From assembly GCA_036268995.1 (NCBI GenBank), contig DATATB010000196.1, positions 1 through 44,614 on the forward strand: a stretch of DNA of 44,614 nt. The letters run 5' to 3'. Position 1 is the first letter of the stretch; each line of letters starts with the position of its first letter. Positions 1-8,796 of the stretch are shown piece after piece. The notes beneath the pieces were generated by a model. It ran no database searches. It saw only the letters and a program-made list of their open reading frames with translations, and had not been told where the DNA came from. Made by a program: the position numbers and the translations under genes. This stretch comes from DATATB01 sp036268995. GTDB lineage: Bacteria; Planctomycetota; Planctomycetia; Pirellulales; PNKZ01.

Positions 1-2262
1 ATCGGGCGATTGCAGCGGCACCTGCCAGCGCACCACGCGCGATGCCTCGGCCCCCCGTTCTCGATCGCCGGCGAAGCCCAGCGGGGTGCGGACCAGCCCG
101 GCTACTTGTACGGAATCTTCGGCGGCCGATTGCCTGCGGCCATCGCCGCGCAGCCAGACAGCCAGCGGAATGTCCTGAGCCACGACCGAGCCTTGCCCCA
201 GCCAACGCAGCGCGGCCAGCAGTTCGGCCGGATCGTCGTCGCCGGTAAACATCACGAGTCCGCTGCCCGAACTCGGCACCAGCGCGCAGCTTTCGGCTCG
301 AACGGTCATCGTTCCGACTTCGCTGCCTGCCTGCCGGGCCGGGCATTCGAGCAAGCCCTGGCACTCGCGCAAGGTCAGATGCGAGGCCGCCAGCACGATC
401 TGTTGCCCGGCCTGCGGGGCGGCCGCGAGTTTCACGAGCGGGCCGGGCCCCAAATGCAGCGAGTTCTTGACGTCGATCGCCAGCGTGGCACGCGGCGTCA
501 CGTGCAGTGCCGCGGCGACATTGCGAAACAAGCAATCATCCAGAGCCAACTCGGCCGCTTCGAGCCGCTGCGGCCCTTCCGTCGGCGGCTGCCAATCCAC
601 GGCCACCGACCGCGCGCCGGAAGCCGACAACTGCCACGAGCAGCCCGAAAAGCGGATGCGCGTCGCCCGGCAGGTGAGCATGTCCGCAGCGGCCGGTATG
701 GTCTCCGGCTGCCACACAAAGTCGATGTTTTCAAACGTCAGCCCTTCGGTCGCGATCCCCCAGCCCTCGCTGCCAACTTCGATTGCGGCCCGTCCGTTGC
801 GCGGGCGCACGGTGATTCCCGGTCGGAGTCGCAAATCGCTGGCTCGGGCGCGCGGCCCAATTTCCAATACCGCTAACTCCGAAACAGCAGAAGCCGCGAC
901 CACGCTGGAATTAGCGCGAGCCTCACCGCGAAGCGGTGCTTGGTACACCGCAGCTTGCGCTGCCGCCGGTGTGCGTTGGATTGCCGCCGAACGTGGGCCA
1001 GTGGCGGGCGACTCGGCGGCGCGGCTGACCCAAGCATTTTGCCGCGCCTTCACATCCGTTTTGCGTGAAGCCAGCCACGGATTGCCCCAATAGGGCCAAC
1101 TCGCCACGGCGACCAAAAGCGAAGCCGCTGCCGCAAAAACCGCCGCCCGGCCAGCCAAGCGGCGCGTGCGCACCAGTCCTGCGGCTTTCACCACCCGCCC
1201 TTGGCCGGGAAACAGCGCGCATCGCGACAGCGTCCGGCGGCTGCGAGGGCTGGATTCGCCCAACACGGCCGCCAACGCGGCAAACGATTGCGGCCGCTCG
1301 GCAGGGTTGCGAACCAGGCATTGCTGGATCGCTCGGACTAACGCCGGATCGGCATCGGGGGCGATCGGTGCCAGCGCCGGGATGCGAGCCGTGAGGGCGG
1401 ACCGCATTTTGGACAGGCCACTGGCGCCGGCGATCGGAGGCCTACCGGCCAGCAGGTGCCACCACAGCGCTCCGCACGCATACAGATCGGCGGCCAGATT
1501 GACTGGCGTGCCGTCGGCGATGCGCTCGGGCGCCAAGTAGTCGTAGGTTTCCGGCGCCAGTGCTGCCGAGGCGAAGCCTTCGCCCGGCCGTAGGATCGGC
1601 CGGACGCCGGGCATCGGCAATACGAGCTGGCCGCGAGCGTCGACGAGCACTTGCCGCGGTCCCAAGTCGCCATGTGCGATGGCCGCCTGATGACAGACGG
1701 CCAAGGCGTCGGCCATTTGCCGCGCCAGCTCATGCACGGCCAGCGGTGGCATGCGACCGCGATGCAGCAACCATTCGGCCAGCGGCCGGGCATCGGCATA
1801 AGGGCAAGCGATCCAAAAACGCCCCTCGTCCAGTCCGAACTTTTCGACCAGCTGAATCGCCGGGTGGTTGGCTCGCACCTGCTTGCGCACCAATTCGGCC
1901 AATGCCGCATTCCAGCCTGCGGCTTCGGCCGGATCAGCCGGCAGCACGCAGACTCGCAAGAGCCGACCCCCCTCGCGCTCACGGGCGCGAAACACGCGGG
2001 CGTAGCCCAGATCTTCCAGCGGCTCGCACAACACCGCGGAACCGACGCCGAGCTGCCGGCCTCTGCCGGCATTGATTTCGGCCGCCTGGTAGAACGTCAG
2101 CACCCGGGCTTGCGCCAGCGCGTCGACCCACACCTGCTCGAAGGCCGGCAGCCCACGAGACAGGCGGCGAACACGGCCGGCCATGCTCTCCACTTCGGCC
2201 GGCAGAGCCAGCCGCAGCGCGGCCAGCAAATCCACCAGCGGTGTGGGGGCTGATTCGGTCAT
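1..2262 (-). CDS. Membrane-anchored protein kinase-like (pseudokinase) protein with beta-helix-like exterior, partial
   Basis: The reading frame stays open from an ATG at 2262 to the left edge, giving 754 codons with the C-terminus outside the window. GGAGGAG lies about 10 bases upstream of the start. Residues about 50-330 follow a Ser/Thr kinase plan: a glycine-loop-like LGVGSAV, HGDLGPRQVLVD at the catalytic loop (H197-G-D199), an APE-like LAPERIADG and the helix-F segment ADLYACGALWWHLLAG. The beta-3 lysine is missing (VCVLP where VALK is usual), HRD has become HGD, and no DFG is visible, so catalysis is doubtful. One hydrophobic segment (about residues 366-388) is followed by several hundred residues with short beta-rich repeats resembling a right-handed parallel beta-helix. 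Planctomycetes have many membrane kinases with exported sensor domains, and this looks like a degenerate member. The beta-helix call is inferred from pattern only. Confidence 0.72.
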   Translation of the reverse strand, partial: MTESAPTPLVDLLAALRLALPAEVESMAGRVRRLSRGLPAFEQVWVDALAQARVLTFYQAAEINAGRGRQLGVGSAVLCEPLEDLGYARVFRAREREGGRLLRVCVLPADPAEAAGWNAALAELVRKQVRANHPAIQLVEKFGLDEGRFWIACPYADARPLAEWLLHRGRMPPLAVHELARQMADALAVCHQAAIAHGDLGPRQVLVDARGQLVLPMPGVRPILRPGEGFASAALAPETYDYLAPERIADGTPVNLAADLYACGALWWHLLAGRPPIAGASGLSKMRSALTARIPALAPIAPDADPALVRAIQQCLVRNPAERPQSFAALAAVLGESSPRSRRTLSRCALFPGQGRVVKAAGLVRTRRLAGRAAVFAAAASLLVAVASWPYWGNPWLASRKTDVKARQNAWVSRAAESPATGPRSAAIQRTPAAAQAAVYQAPLRGEARANSSVVAASAVSELAVLEIGPRARASDLRLRPGITVRPRNGRAAIEVGSEGWGIATEGLTFENIDFVWQPETIPAAADMLTCRATRIRFSGCSWQLSASGARSVAVDWQPPTEGPQRLEAAELALDDCLFRNVAAALHVTPRATLAIDVKNSLHLGPGPLVKLAAAPQAGQQIVLAASHLTLRECQGLLECPARQAGSEVGTMTVRAESCALVPSSGSGLVMFTGDDDPAELLAALRWLGQGSVVAQDIPLAVWLRGDGRRQSAAEDSVQVAGLVRTPLGFAGDRERGAEASRVVRWQVPLQSPD

Positions 2263-2275
2263 GCCGGTTAAACTC

Positions 2276-2303
2276 CTCCGGTCGCTAACGCTCCCGGCTC
2301 GCC
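2276..2303 (-). repeat. Dispersed repeat, GGTCGCTNACG family, copy 1
   Basis: A 28-bp unit with core GGTCGCTAACGCTCCCGG. Further copies lie at 11800-11826, 12359-12386 (inverted), 12404-12431 and 43164-43191. Read on the minus strand, this copy ends in GGAG, which forms part of the Shine-Dalgarno sequence of the pseudokinase gene starting at 2262. Confidence 0.85.
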
Positions 2304-2433
2304 GTTTGTGAAGCCGAGTGCCTTGACGCCGCTAGCACGGCGGCACCAAATGACGCCGGGGCAGCGTGTGCTATCAGAAACCCCCTTGGCGGGCAAGGTC
2401 AGCAGTAAACAGCAAACCGATAGGTGCTCTCCA

Positions 2434-3564
2434 GTGCGCGATCCACGATTGGAAAAATTGGCTGACGTGCTAGTGAATTACTCGACCGGCGTGCAACCGG
2501 GCGACCTGGTGCGGATCCAGGGTCCGCCGCTGGGATCGCCATTGGTCGTGGCGCTGTATCGCGCGGTGATTCACGCCGGCGGCAACCCGGTGGTGGCGAT
2601 GGCTCCTGACGAATGTGCCGAAATTCGGCTGGCTGATGGCAGCGAGGCGCAGTTGCGGTTCGAAGATCCGCTGACGCAGCATGCGGTCGAGACGATCGAC
2701 GTGGCGATCAGCATGTGGGGCCAGGAGAACACCAAGTCGCTGTCGCGCGCCGATCCGGCCCGGCAGGCGATGGTCAGCCAAGGCCGCAAGCGCTACCTGG
2801 CCACGTTCATGCGCCGCTATGCCGAAGGCCAACTGCGCTGGGTCGGCACGCAGTTTCCTTGTCAGTCGGCGGCCCAGGATGCCGAGATGTCGCTGGCGGA
2901 ATACGAGGATTTCGTGTTTCGTGCCGGGCTATTGCACCTGGATGACCCGGCCGCGGCCTGGCGCGTGGTGAGCCAGCGGCAGCAGCGGGTCGTCGATCAT
3001 CTGAGCGGCAAGCGCGAAATCCGCTTCGTTACACCGCAGGGGACTGATTTGCGCCTGGGTATTGAGGGCCGCCGCTGGATCAATTGCGATGGCCGCTTGA
3101 ACTTTCCCGACGGCGAGGTGTTCACCGGCCCGATCGAGGATGCCACCGAGGGAGTCGTGTGCTACAGCTTTCCGGCCGTGCATGGCGGGCGCGAGGTGCA
3201 CGGAGTGCGGCTGGAGTTTCGCGCCGGCAAGGTGGTCGACGCCTCGGCCGCCAAAGGCGAGGACTTTCTATTCGCCATGCTCGACCAGGATGCCGGTGCC
3301 CGAACGCTGGGCGAGATCGCCATCGGCACCAACTACTCGGTGCGCCAGTTCACGAAGAACACGCTCTTCGACGAAAAGATCGGCGGCACCTTCCACGCGG
3401 CCCTGGGCGCCGCCTATCCCGAGAGCGGCGGCATCAACGAGTCGGGCCTGCACTGGGACATGGTCTGCGACCTGCGCCAAGGCGGGCAGGTTTTCGTCGA
3501 CGGCCAGCTCCTCAGCGAAAACGGCCGCTTCCTCAACCCCGACTTCCCTCAACCGGAGCAGTGA
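2434..3564 (+). CDS. Aminopeptidase, peptidase family M29
   Basis: This is a cytoplasmic metallo-aminopeptidase that removes N-terminal residues from peptides (AmpS/AmpT/PepS type). The frame is open from 2308, but homology begins at RDPRLEKLADVLVNYS, so the GTG at 2434 is the likely start, giving 376 aa, close to the usual family length. An AGGTG lies upstream. Candidate metal ligands in the family order are E228 (GEVFTGP), E294 (LGEIAIGTNYS), H321 (GGTFHAALG) and the pair H340/D342 (LHWDM); their spacing matches what is known for M29 enzymes. The C-terminus ends in the typical VFVDGQLLSENGRFL-type segment. It is transcribed away from the pseudokinase gene, with 171 bp between the two starts. 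Family assignment is firm; substrate preference cannot be read from the sequence. Confidence 0.9.
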   Translation: MRDPRLEKLADVLVNYSTGVQPGDLVRIQGPPLGSPLVVALYRAVIHAGGNPVVAMAPDECAEIRLADGSEAQLRFEDPLTQHAVETIDVAISMWGQENTKSLSRADPARQAMVSQGRKRYLATFMRRYAEGQLRWVGTQFPCQSAAQDAEMSLAEYEDFVFRAGLLHLDDPAAAWRVVSQRQQRVVDHLSGKREIRFVTPQGTDLRLGIEGRRWINCDGRLNFPDGEVFTGPIEDATEGVVCYSFPAVHGGREVHGVRLEFRAGKVVDASAAKGEDFLFAMLDQDAGARTLGEIAIGTNYSVRQFTKNTLFDEKIGGTFHAALGAAYPESGGINESGLHWDMVCDLRQGGQVFVDGQLLSENGRFLNPDFPQPEQ

Positions 3565-3953
3565 CGCCCCACGGATTCCCGAGCGCCTGAGCTACGAAGA
3601 AATTGGACCACCGATCGCACGGATAACACGGATAAAGACGGCTTTTCTGTCTATCCGTGTCATCTGTGAAATCGGTGGTTCTTGCGCGTCTTGCCTCATC
3701 ATCAAACGCCTGTGTGACCGTAGTTGACGCTGTAGCGCCCTCAGATTCGAAAGAACCGGCGCTCGGCGGCATCTCTCAATCCGCACCGGCGGCGCGCCTG
3801 GCATGGTCGACATGCTGCGCATAGTCGGCGCCTGTGGAAATCTGCTTGCCCAGCTTCACAGGTCCGGCTGGGTGGGACGATACCTTCGCCTAGTCGATCG
3901 AAACAATCGATCTATCCCGCCCATTGTTACTCGGTTTGAAGGAGGCTCTCCCC
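3565..3953. other. Gene-free stretch between M29 peptidase and Cys-rich gene
   Basis: About 390 bp without a convincing gene. It holds the long hairpin at 3608-3678. The last part, just before 3954, should contain the promoter of the Cys-rich gene; it has an imperfect palindrome around CGATCGAAACAATCGATC (about 3895-3912), but no clear -35/-10 pair was identified. Confidence 0.6.
3608..3678. repeat. Long imperfect hairpin with ACACGGATA arms
   Basis: The left arm begins CCACCGAT and ends CACGGATAACACGGATA; the right arm is its near-complement, starting TATCCGTGTCATCTGTG and ending ATCGGTGG. The arms are about 25 bp with a few mismatches and a loop of about 18 nt. It lies 43 bp after the M29 stop codon and may help end that transcript, but there is no T-tract. 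The ATCCGTGT motif is typical of intergenic repeats in environmental genomes (general knowledge). Confidence 0.75.
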
Positions 3954-4301
3954 ATGAAGGCGAAGCTTGTGTCTGCCCTGTTTGTGTTGGCCATTTTGGC
4001 CGTTGCCAGTGTCCAGGACGCCAGCGCTGGTTGCCGTCGCAACAAGTGCTGCAATTCGTGTTGCGAGCAGACGTGCTGCGCTCAGCCGACGTGCTGCGCC
4101 CAGCCGACCTGCGCCGCTCAGCCGACTTGCTGCGCCGCCCAGCCGAGCTGCTGCCAGCCCAGCTGCTGCGAGCAGAACTGCTGCGCTCGCCCGCGGCACC
4201 ACCACTTCGGTCACCGGCACCACCGCCGTAGCAACTGCTGCCAGCCCAGCTGCTGCGAGCCGACCTGCTGCGCTCAGCCGACCTGCGGCTGCGGCCACTA
4301 A
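3954..4301 (+). CDS. Small secreted cysteine-rich repeat protein
   Basis: A 115-aa protein starting at the ATG at 3954, with an excellent GGAGG at 3941-3945; the in-frame start 30 bases upstream lacks a comparable site. Residues 1-25 form a clean signal peptide (MKAKLVSALFVLAILAVASV, cleavage probably after DASA). The mature part has 26 cysteines, mostly in CC pairs arranged in 5-7 residue repeats such as CCAQPTC and CCQPSC. A histidine/arginine patch (HHHFGHRHHRR) separates two repeat blocks. The composition suggests a disulfide-crosslinked envelope protein or a metal-binding, metallothionein-like protein; the sequence does not decide between them. It forms a single-gene unit followed by a strong terminator. 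I do not recognise a named family. Confidence 0.8.
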   Translation: MKAKLVSALFVLAILAVASVQDASAGCRRNKCCNSCCEQTCCAQPTCCAQPTCAAQPTCCAAQPSCCQPSCCEQNCCARPRHHHFGHRHHRRSNCCQPSCCEPTCCAQPTCGCGH

Positions 4302-4385
4302 GCCGAACCTCAGCGCTGATGTCTGGCGGCATCCGCGCTTGCTCGCGGGTTGAGAGCCTCCGGGCCTAGCGAGAGACGCCAACGG

Positions 4386-4427
4386 GCCCCCCGTGCACCA
4401 AAGTGCACGGGGGGCTTTTTCGTTTTT
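4386..4427 (+). terminator. Rho-independent terminator of the Cys-rich gene
   Basis: A 13-bp perfect stem (GCCCCCCGTGCAC / GTGCACGGGGGGC) with a CAAA loop at 4399-4402 is followed by TTTTTCGTTTTT. The T-tract lies only on the plus-strand side, so it serves the gene at 3954-4301. The tail overlaps the stop codon of the convergent DUF1501 gene. Confidence 0.93.
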
Positions 4428-5868
4428 AGCCGATCAACTCCTGGATCGGCTGGCCGCCGAATTGCGAAAGCTGTTTGAAGCGGCCGGCGTGAAAATATGT
4501 CAGCTTGTTGTCGTCCAGGCCCAGCAACCGCAGAAGCGTGACGTGCAGATCGCGCACGTGCCGCACGCCCTCGACCGCTTCGGCGCCCAGTTCGTCAGTC
4601 GCGCCGACCGTATGACCGGCCCGCACGCCGCCACCGGCCATCCAAATGGTCATCGCCTTGGGATTGTGATCGCGGCCAAAGGCGGTGCCCATCCGCACGC
4701 CGTTGTCGGGCGAACGGCCGAACTCTCCGCACCAGATCACCAGCGTGCTATCCAGCAGGCCGCGCCGCTTGAGATCGGCGATGAGTGCGGCAATCGGCCG
4801 GTCGACGGTTCGGACCAGATTGCCGTGTGCCCGCTCGATATAATCGTGCGAATCCCACGTGCCGGCATACAACTGCACAAACCGCACGCCGCGCTCCACC
4901 AGTCGCCGCGCCAGCAGGCACTTGCGTCCGAAAGCATCGGTCGGCTGCTGGCCCACGCCGTACATGGCCAGCGTGGCGGCGTCTTCACGATCGATATCCA
5001 AAAGCCCGGGCACCTGGGCCTGCATGCGGAACGCCAGTTCGTAGTTGCCGATCCGCGCGGCCAGCTCGTCGTGCTGCGGATGCAACGTGGCGTGCTGCCG
5101 ATTGAGCGTCTCGAGCAGGTGCAGATTCTCGCGCTGGTGCTCGGGCGTGATGCCTTCGGGCGGGGCCAGGTTCAAGATCGGCGGGCCTTTGGCCCGCAGC
5201 GGCGTGCCCTGGAAGCTGGCCGGCAAAAAGCCGCTCGACCAATTGGCCGCGCCGCCTTGCGGATACGAAATCTCGGGCAGCACGATAAAGCCGGGCAAAT
5301 CCTGGTTGACGGTTCCCAGCCCGTAGGTGGTCCACGCGCCGATGGCGGGGTCGCCGCCGAAGCGGTTGCCGCTGTTCATCTGGTACATGGCCGTGGGATG
5401 ATTGACCGAGTCGACCTGGCAGCCGCGATAGAAGCACAGTTCGTCGGCCACGCCGGCCAGCGACTGCCAGTTCTCGGCCATGTCGGCCCCGCACGCGCCG
5501 GCCTTGCGAAACTTGAAGGGGCTGGCCACGTAATACCGCTCGCCGCCCGACATGGCCGATTGCTTGGCATCCGTCCGCACGAACTTTTGCAGGTGCAGTT
5601 TGCCGAGCTTGGGCTTGGGATCGAACGTGTCGATATGCGACGGCCCGCCTTCCATCATCAGAAAGATGCAGCGCGTGGCCTTGGCCGGCACATGCTGCGG
5701 CTTGGGGGCCAGCGGACCGGCACTAATTGAACTGCCAGCGCGCGCTTGGTCGGCCAGCATCGCCGTGAGTGCCACGCTGCCCAGCGAGGCGCCCAAGCTA
5801 TACAGGAACTCGCGCCGCGAATCGAGTGCCACGCGTCGCGAGCTAGAGGCCGATAGCTCAATAGACAT
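4426..5868 (-). CDS. DUF1501 protein with Tat signal peptide
   Basis: A 480-aa protein of the DUF1501 family, which belongs to the alkaline-phosphatase/sulfatase-like fold and is greatly expanded in planctomycetes. Its substrate is unknown. The N-terminus carries a Tat motif, SRREFL (R18-R19), followed by a hydrophobic stretch ending in ARAG, so export in folded form is expected. Family motifs visible are CIFLMMEGGPSHIDTFDPK, GRSPDNG and GRDHN. The chosen ATG at 5868 overlaps the stop of the upstream DUF1549/DUF1553 gene by 11 bp, which implies translational coupling; an ATG at 5886 would add six residues and is possible. The DUF1553-DUF1501 pair is a recurrent planctomycete arrangement, so the two proteins probably act together on an extracytoplasmic substrate. 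Confidence 0.92.
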   Translation of the reverse strand: MSIELSASSSRRVALDSRREFLYSLGASLGSVALTAMLADQARAGSSISAGPLAPKPQHVPAKATRCIFLMMEGGPSHIDTFDPKPKLGKLHLQKFVRTDAKQSAMSGGERYYVASPFKFRKAGACGADMAENWQSLAGVADELCFYRGCQVDSVNHPTAMYQMNSGNRFGGDPAIGAWTTYGLGTVNQDLPGFIVLPEISYPQGGAANWSSGFLPASFQGTPLRAKGPPILNLAPPEGITPEHQRENLHLLETLNRQHATLHPQHDELAARIGNYELAFRMQAQVPGLLDIDREDAATLAMYGVGQQPTDAFGRKCLLARRLVERGVRFVQLYAGTWDSHDYIERAHGNLVRTVDRPIAALIADLKRRGLLDSTLVIWCGEFGRSPDNGVRMGTAFGRDHNPKAMTIWMAGGGVRAGHTVGATDELGAEAVEGVRHVRDLHVTLLRLLGLDDNKLTYFHAGRFKQLSQFGGQPIQELIG

Positions 5869-8743
5869 ATAAAAACTCGTTGGCATTCAATAGGACGAGG
5901 CACACGTCGGCCAGTGCCCGGGTCGCGGCATCGGCATCGGCCGGCTGCAAGTCGGGCACGAAATCGGCATACACTTCCAGCGGCTCGTCGAAGCGGAAAT
6001 TCTCGCCCGTGTTCTCCTCGACCGCCTCGCGGACCACGTGCGTGGGATAGCGCCGCTTTTCAACCTTCAACCCGCGCTGCCGCTCGGTCATGCGACTCCA
6101 ATGCTCGAGGCAGGCGGCCGATTCCGACGTGCTGGCGTGCCGGCCGAAAGCCAGTCGGAACGCCCGGTCGATCGTCTCCTCGCGAGACGTCGTTTCGCTC
6201 ATCAGCCGGGCCGCCAAGACCAGCGCCCGGTCCTGGCTCGTCTGACTGTTCAACAGTGCGAACACTTGCGGCGTGACGGTCGAAACATCGCGCTGCTCGC
6301 ACGAGCTGTCGGTGCCCGGCTGATTAAAGACTTCCAATTGCGGATCGGGCAGCCCACGCAGCCGCAGCGCGTAGATCGAGCGTCGATGCCGCTGGCTCGG
6401 CAATGCCGAGGGCTGCCAGGCTGGCGCGAACGTCCCCATCACCTGCCGCGGTTGCAGCGCCACTTGCGGATGCATTTCGGGACAAATCGGAATGCCGCCG
6501 ACAGTCAACCGCAATTCGCCGCTGACGGCCAGACACGCGTCGCGCAGCTCCTCGGCTTCCAGCCGCCGCGGGCGGAAGACGGCCAGGCTCACCAGCGTGG
6601 GATCGTGCTTCGTCACGCTGTCCGGATCGGGATGATCGCCCGAGCGCCGGTAAGCGTCGGACAGCATGATCGTGCGGTGCATCTGCTTGATCGACCAGCC
6701 TTGTTCGATAAAGTCGGCTGCCAGCCAATCGAGCAGCTCGGGATGCGTGGGCTTTTTGCCCGTCGCGCCAAAGTTGTTCGGATTGCCCGCCAGCGCTTGG
6801 CCGAAATGCCACTGCCAGATCCGATTGACCATGACCCGCGCCGGCAGCGGGTTGTGCGGATCGGTCAGCCATTGGGCCAGCCGGCTGCGGCGGCCAACCA
6901 CTTGCGGCTGGAGATCGGGCCAGCCCGCCGCGTCGTTGGGATTGGCGCCGCTGAGCGCGCCGGGACAGACGCGGTCCTTGGGCGAATAGGGATCGCCGCC
7001 GGGCAGGATGTGCGTCGCGTCCAACTCGCCGACTTCCAACGGATCGGGCGGCACCCGTAGCGGCGAGGTCACACTCTTGAGCGCCGGCGAACGTCCGCTG
7101 TAGACCGACAGCGCGTAAGGCTCGTATCGCTCCAATTGCCAAACCAACTGTTCGAGCCCCTTGCGTGCTACGCGCTCCAGACCGAAATCTTCGGGAGCAA
7201 AGCCGATTTGCCGCGGCGGAACGTGGTCTTCAGGCGTTCCCTGCGAAATGAGCTTGCGCCGGGCGGCTTCGTAGCGGCCGAGCGCGTCGAGGCGTTTGGC
7301 TTTGGCCGGAGTCCGCTCGACGAGCCGCTTGAATTCCGCGGCGTCGAGCTTGTGTTCCGCGTACCACGCCAGCGCCCGGCCAATCGCCTTCTCGCCCAGG
7401 CGATCGAGAATCTGCCGGTAATGATCTCGCCGCTGGTCGAGATACTTCCGCTCTTCGAAGCCCGACCGATTCTCGACGGGCAGAAACGGCGCGGGCCGTT
7501 CGGCCAATTGCGTGGTGGCGAACACGGCTTGCAGCCGGTAGTAGTCGCGTGTCGGCACGGGGTCGAACTTGTGGTCGTGGCAGCGGGCGCATTGCACCTG
7601 GTGCGCGAGAAACACCTGGCCCACGGTTTCGGTCACGTCGTCCAGGTAGCGTTGGCGGGCGACTTTGGGCACTTCCATCGCCGTGAGTTCCCAGGCGCCC
7701 ATCCGCAAAAAGCCGACGGCCACGAGCGACTCGGGATCGTCGGGCGTCAACTCGTCGCCGGCAATTTGTTCTCGCACGAAGCGGTCATAGGGCTTGTCGG
7801 CATTGAACGCTCGCACGACATAATCGCGGTAGCGCCAGGCATTGCCCCGCTGGTAGTCGTTGGCGTAGCCGGACGAATCGGCGTAGCGCGTGACATCGAG
7901 CCAATGCCGGCCCCATTGCTCGCCATATTGCGGGCTGGCCAGCAGCCGCTCGACGACTTGGGCGAACGCCTCGCGGTCGGGTTGCTTGTCAGCCAGGAAC
8001 GCATCGATTTCATCCGGCGAAGGCGGCAAGCCCAGCAGGTCGAACGTCGCCCGGCGCAGCAGCGTCAGCCGATCGGCAGGCGGGGCCGGCTTGAGCTGCC
8101 GGACTACTAGATCGGCCGCGATGAAGGCATCGATCGGATTGCCGGTCGTCGAGCCGGCCGTGCGCGGCAGCGGCGGCTTGGCTAGCGGGCGATACGGCCA
8201 GAGATTTTCGGGCTTGTACCGGCGGTTGGTCCAGTCGGCCGAAAGGCCGCCGCTGGTGGTCACCGCCACGCCGTCGTCGGCATCCCAAGTCGAGCGGCTG
8301 GCCGCCAACTCTTGCAATCGCTTTTCGCTCGGCCAGGGCAGGCCGCCGGCAATCCATTGCCGCAGGGCCGCGATCTGCTCGGTCGAGAGCTTGTCGTTGT
8401 CCTTCGGCGGCATCGGCGAGTACTCATCGTCGATCCGTAATACGGCTTTTAATAGCGGGCTGGCATCGGCCCTGCCGGCCACCGCGGCCGGCTGTCCGCT
8501 GTCGCCGCCGCGCAGCACGCCGTCACGCGTGCGCAAATCGAGGCCGCCTTTCGGCTCGTCGTCACCAGAGCCGTGGCAGGCCAGGCATTTTTCTTTCAGC
8601 AGCGGACCCACCGTTTTGGCAAACAGCCGTTCGGTGTTGCTCGGCGAGTCGTTGGCGCCGCGTGCCGGGCCGGGCATGACCAGTACGGCCAGTAGCGCTA
8701 GGCTACACGCGATGGAGTTGCCGAAGGCTCGCTTGCGAGACAT
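5858..8743 (-). CDS. PSCyt1-DUF1549-DUF1553 cytochrome-type protein
   Basis: A 961-aa exported protein. A signal peptide (about residues 1-30, hydrophobic IACSLALLAVLVM) precedes a planctomycete cytochrome C domain with the heme site CLACH (C53, C56, H57) and the distal segment YSPMPPKDN around residue 110. The DUF1549 domain follows (about 200-400; WGRHWLDVTRYADSSGY) with a second CARCH motif (C385, C388, H389), and then the DUF1553 domain (about 630-930; NRIWQWHFGQAL and RRLEAEELRDA). These proteins are often encoded next to DUF1501 and near sulfatases and are thought to take part in polysaccharide or other extracytoplasmic oxidation; the actual reaction is not established. It is the first gene of the pair with DUF1501. 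No strong ribosome-binding site is seen before the ATG. Confidence 0.93.
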   Translation of the reverse strand: MSRKRAFGNSIACSLALLAVLVMPGPARGANDSPSNTERLFAKTVGPLLKEKCLACHGSGDDEPKGGLDLRTRDGVLRGGDSGQPAAVAGRADASPLLKAVLRIDDEYSPMPPKDNDKLSTEQIAALRQWIAGGLPWPSEKRLQELAASRSTWDADDGVAVTTSGGLSADWTNRRYKPENLWPYRPLAKPPLPRTAGSTTGNPIDAFIAADLVVRQLKPAPPADRLTLLRRATFDLLGLPPSPDEIDAFLADKQPDREAFAQVVERLLASPQYGEQWGRHWLDVTRYADSSGYANDYQRGNAWRYRDYVVRAFNADKPYDRFVREQIAGDELTPDDPESLVAVGFLRMGAWELTAMEVPKVARQRYLDDVTETVGQVFLAHQVQCARCHDHKFDPVPTRDYYRLQAVFATTQLAERPAPFLPVENRSGFEERKYLDQRRDHYRQILDRLGEKAIGRALAWYAEHKLDAAEFKRLVERTPAKAKRLDALGRYEAARRKLISQGTPEDHVPPRQIGFAPEDFGLERVARKGLEQLVWQLERYEPYALSVYSGRSPALKSVTSPLRVPPDPLEVGELDATHILPGGDPYSPKDRVCPGALSGANPNDAAGWPDLQPQVVGRRSRLAQWLTDPHNPLPARVMVNRIWQWHFGQALAGNPNNFGATGKKPTHPELLDWLAADFIEQGWSIKQMHRTIMLSDAYRRSGDHPDPDSVTKHDPTLVSLAVFRPRRLEAEELRDACLAVSGELRLTVGGIPICPEMHPQVALQPRQVMGTFAPAWQPSALPSQRHRRSIYALRLRGLPDPQLEVFNQPGTDSSCEQRDVSTVTPQVFALLNSQTSQDRALVLAARLMSETTSREETIDRAFRLAFGRHASTSESAACLEHWSRMTERQRGLKVEKRRYPTHVVREAVEENTGENFRFDEPLEVYADFVPDLQPADADAATRALADVCLVLLNANEFLYVY

Positions 8744-8796
8744 TGGAGGGGCCTGGTTGGCAGGACGGCCGAAATCGCCAGCTTGGAGGGCAATCT

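Noticed and set aside
2308..2433. N-terminal extension of the M29 aminopeptidase from an upstream in-frame ATG
   Set aside because: The extra 42 codons are low-complexity, overlap the repeat-adjacent upstream region and have no family resemblance; the GTG at 2434 fits the family length.
3954..4301. CRISPR-like or tandem DNA array suggested by the repeated CTGCTGCG and CAGCCGAC units
   Set aside because: The periodicity is that of codons for the CC-pair repeats in a secreted protein with a good ribosome-binding site; there are no unique spacers.
4393..5730. Long plus-strand open frame opposite the DUF1501 gene
   Set aside because: Antisense shadow caused by high-GC codon usage; the minus strand has the DUF1501 motifs and a Tat signal.
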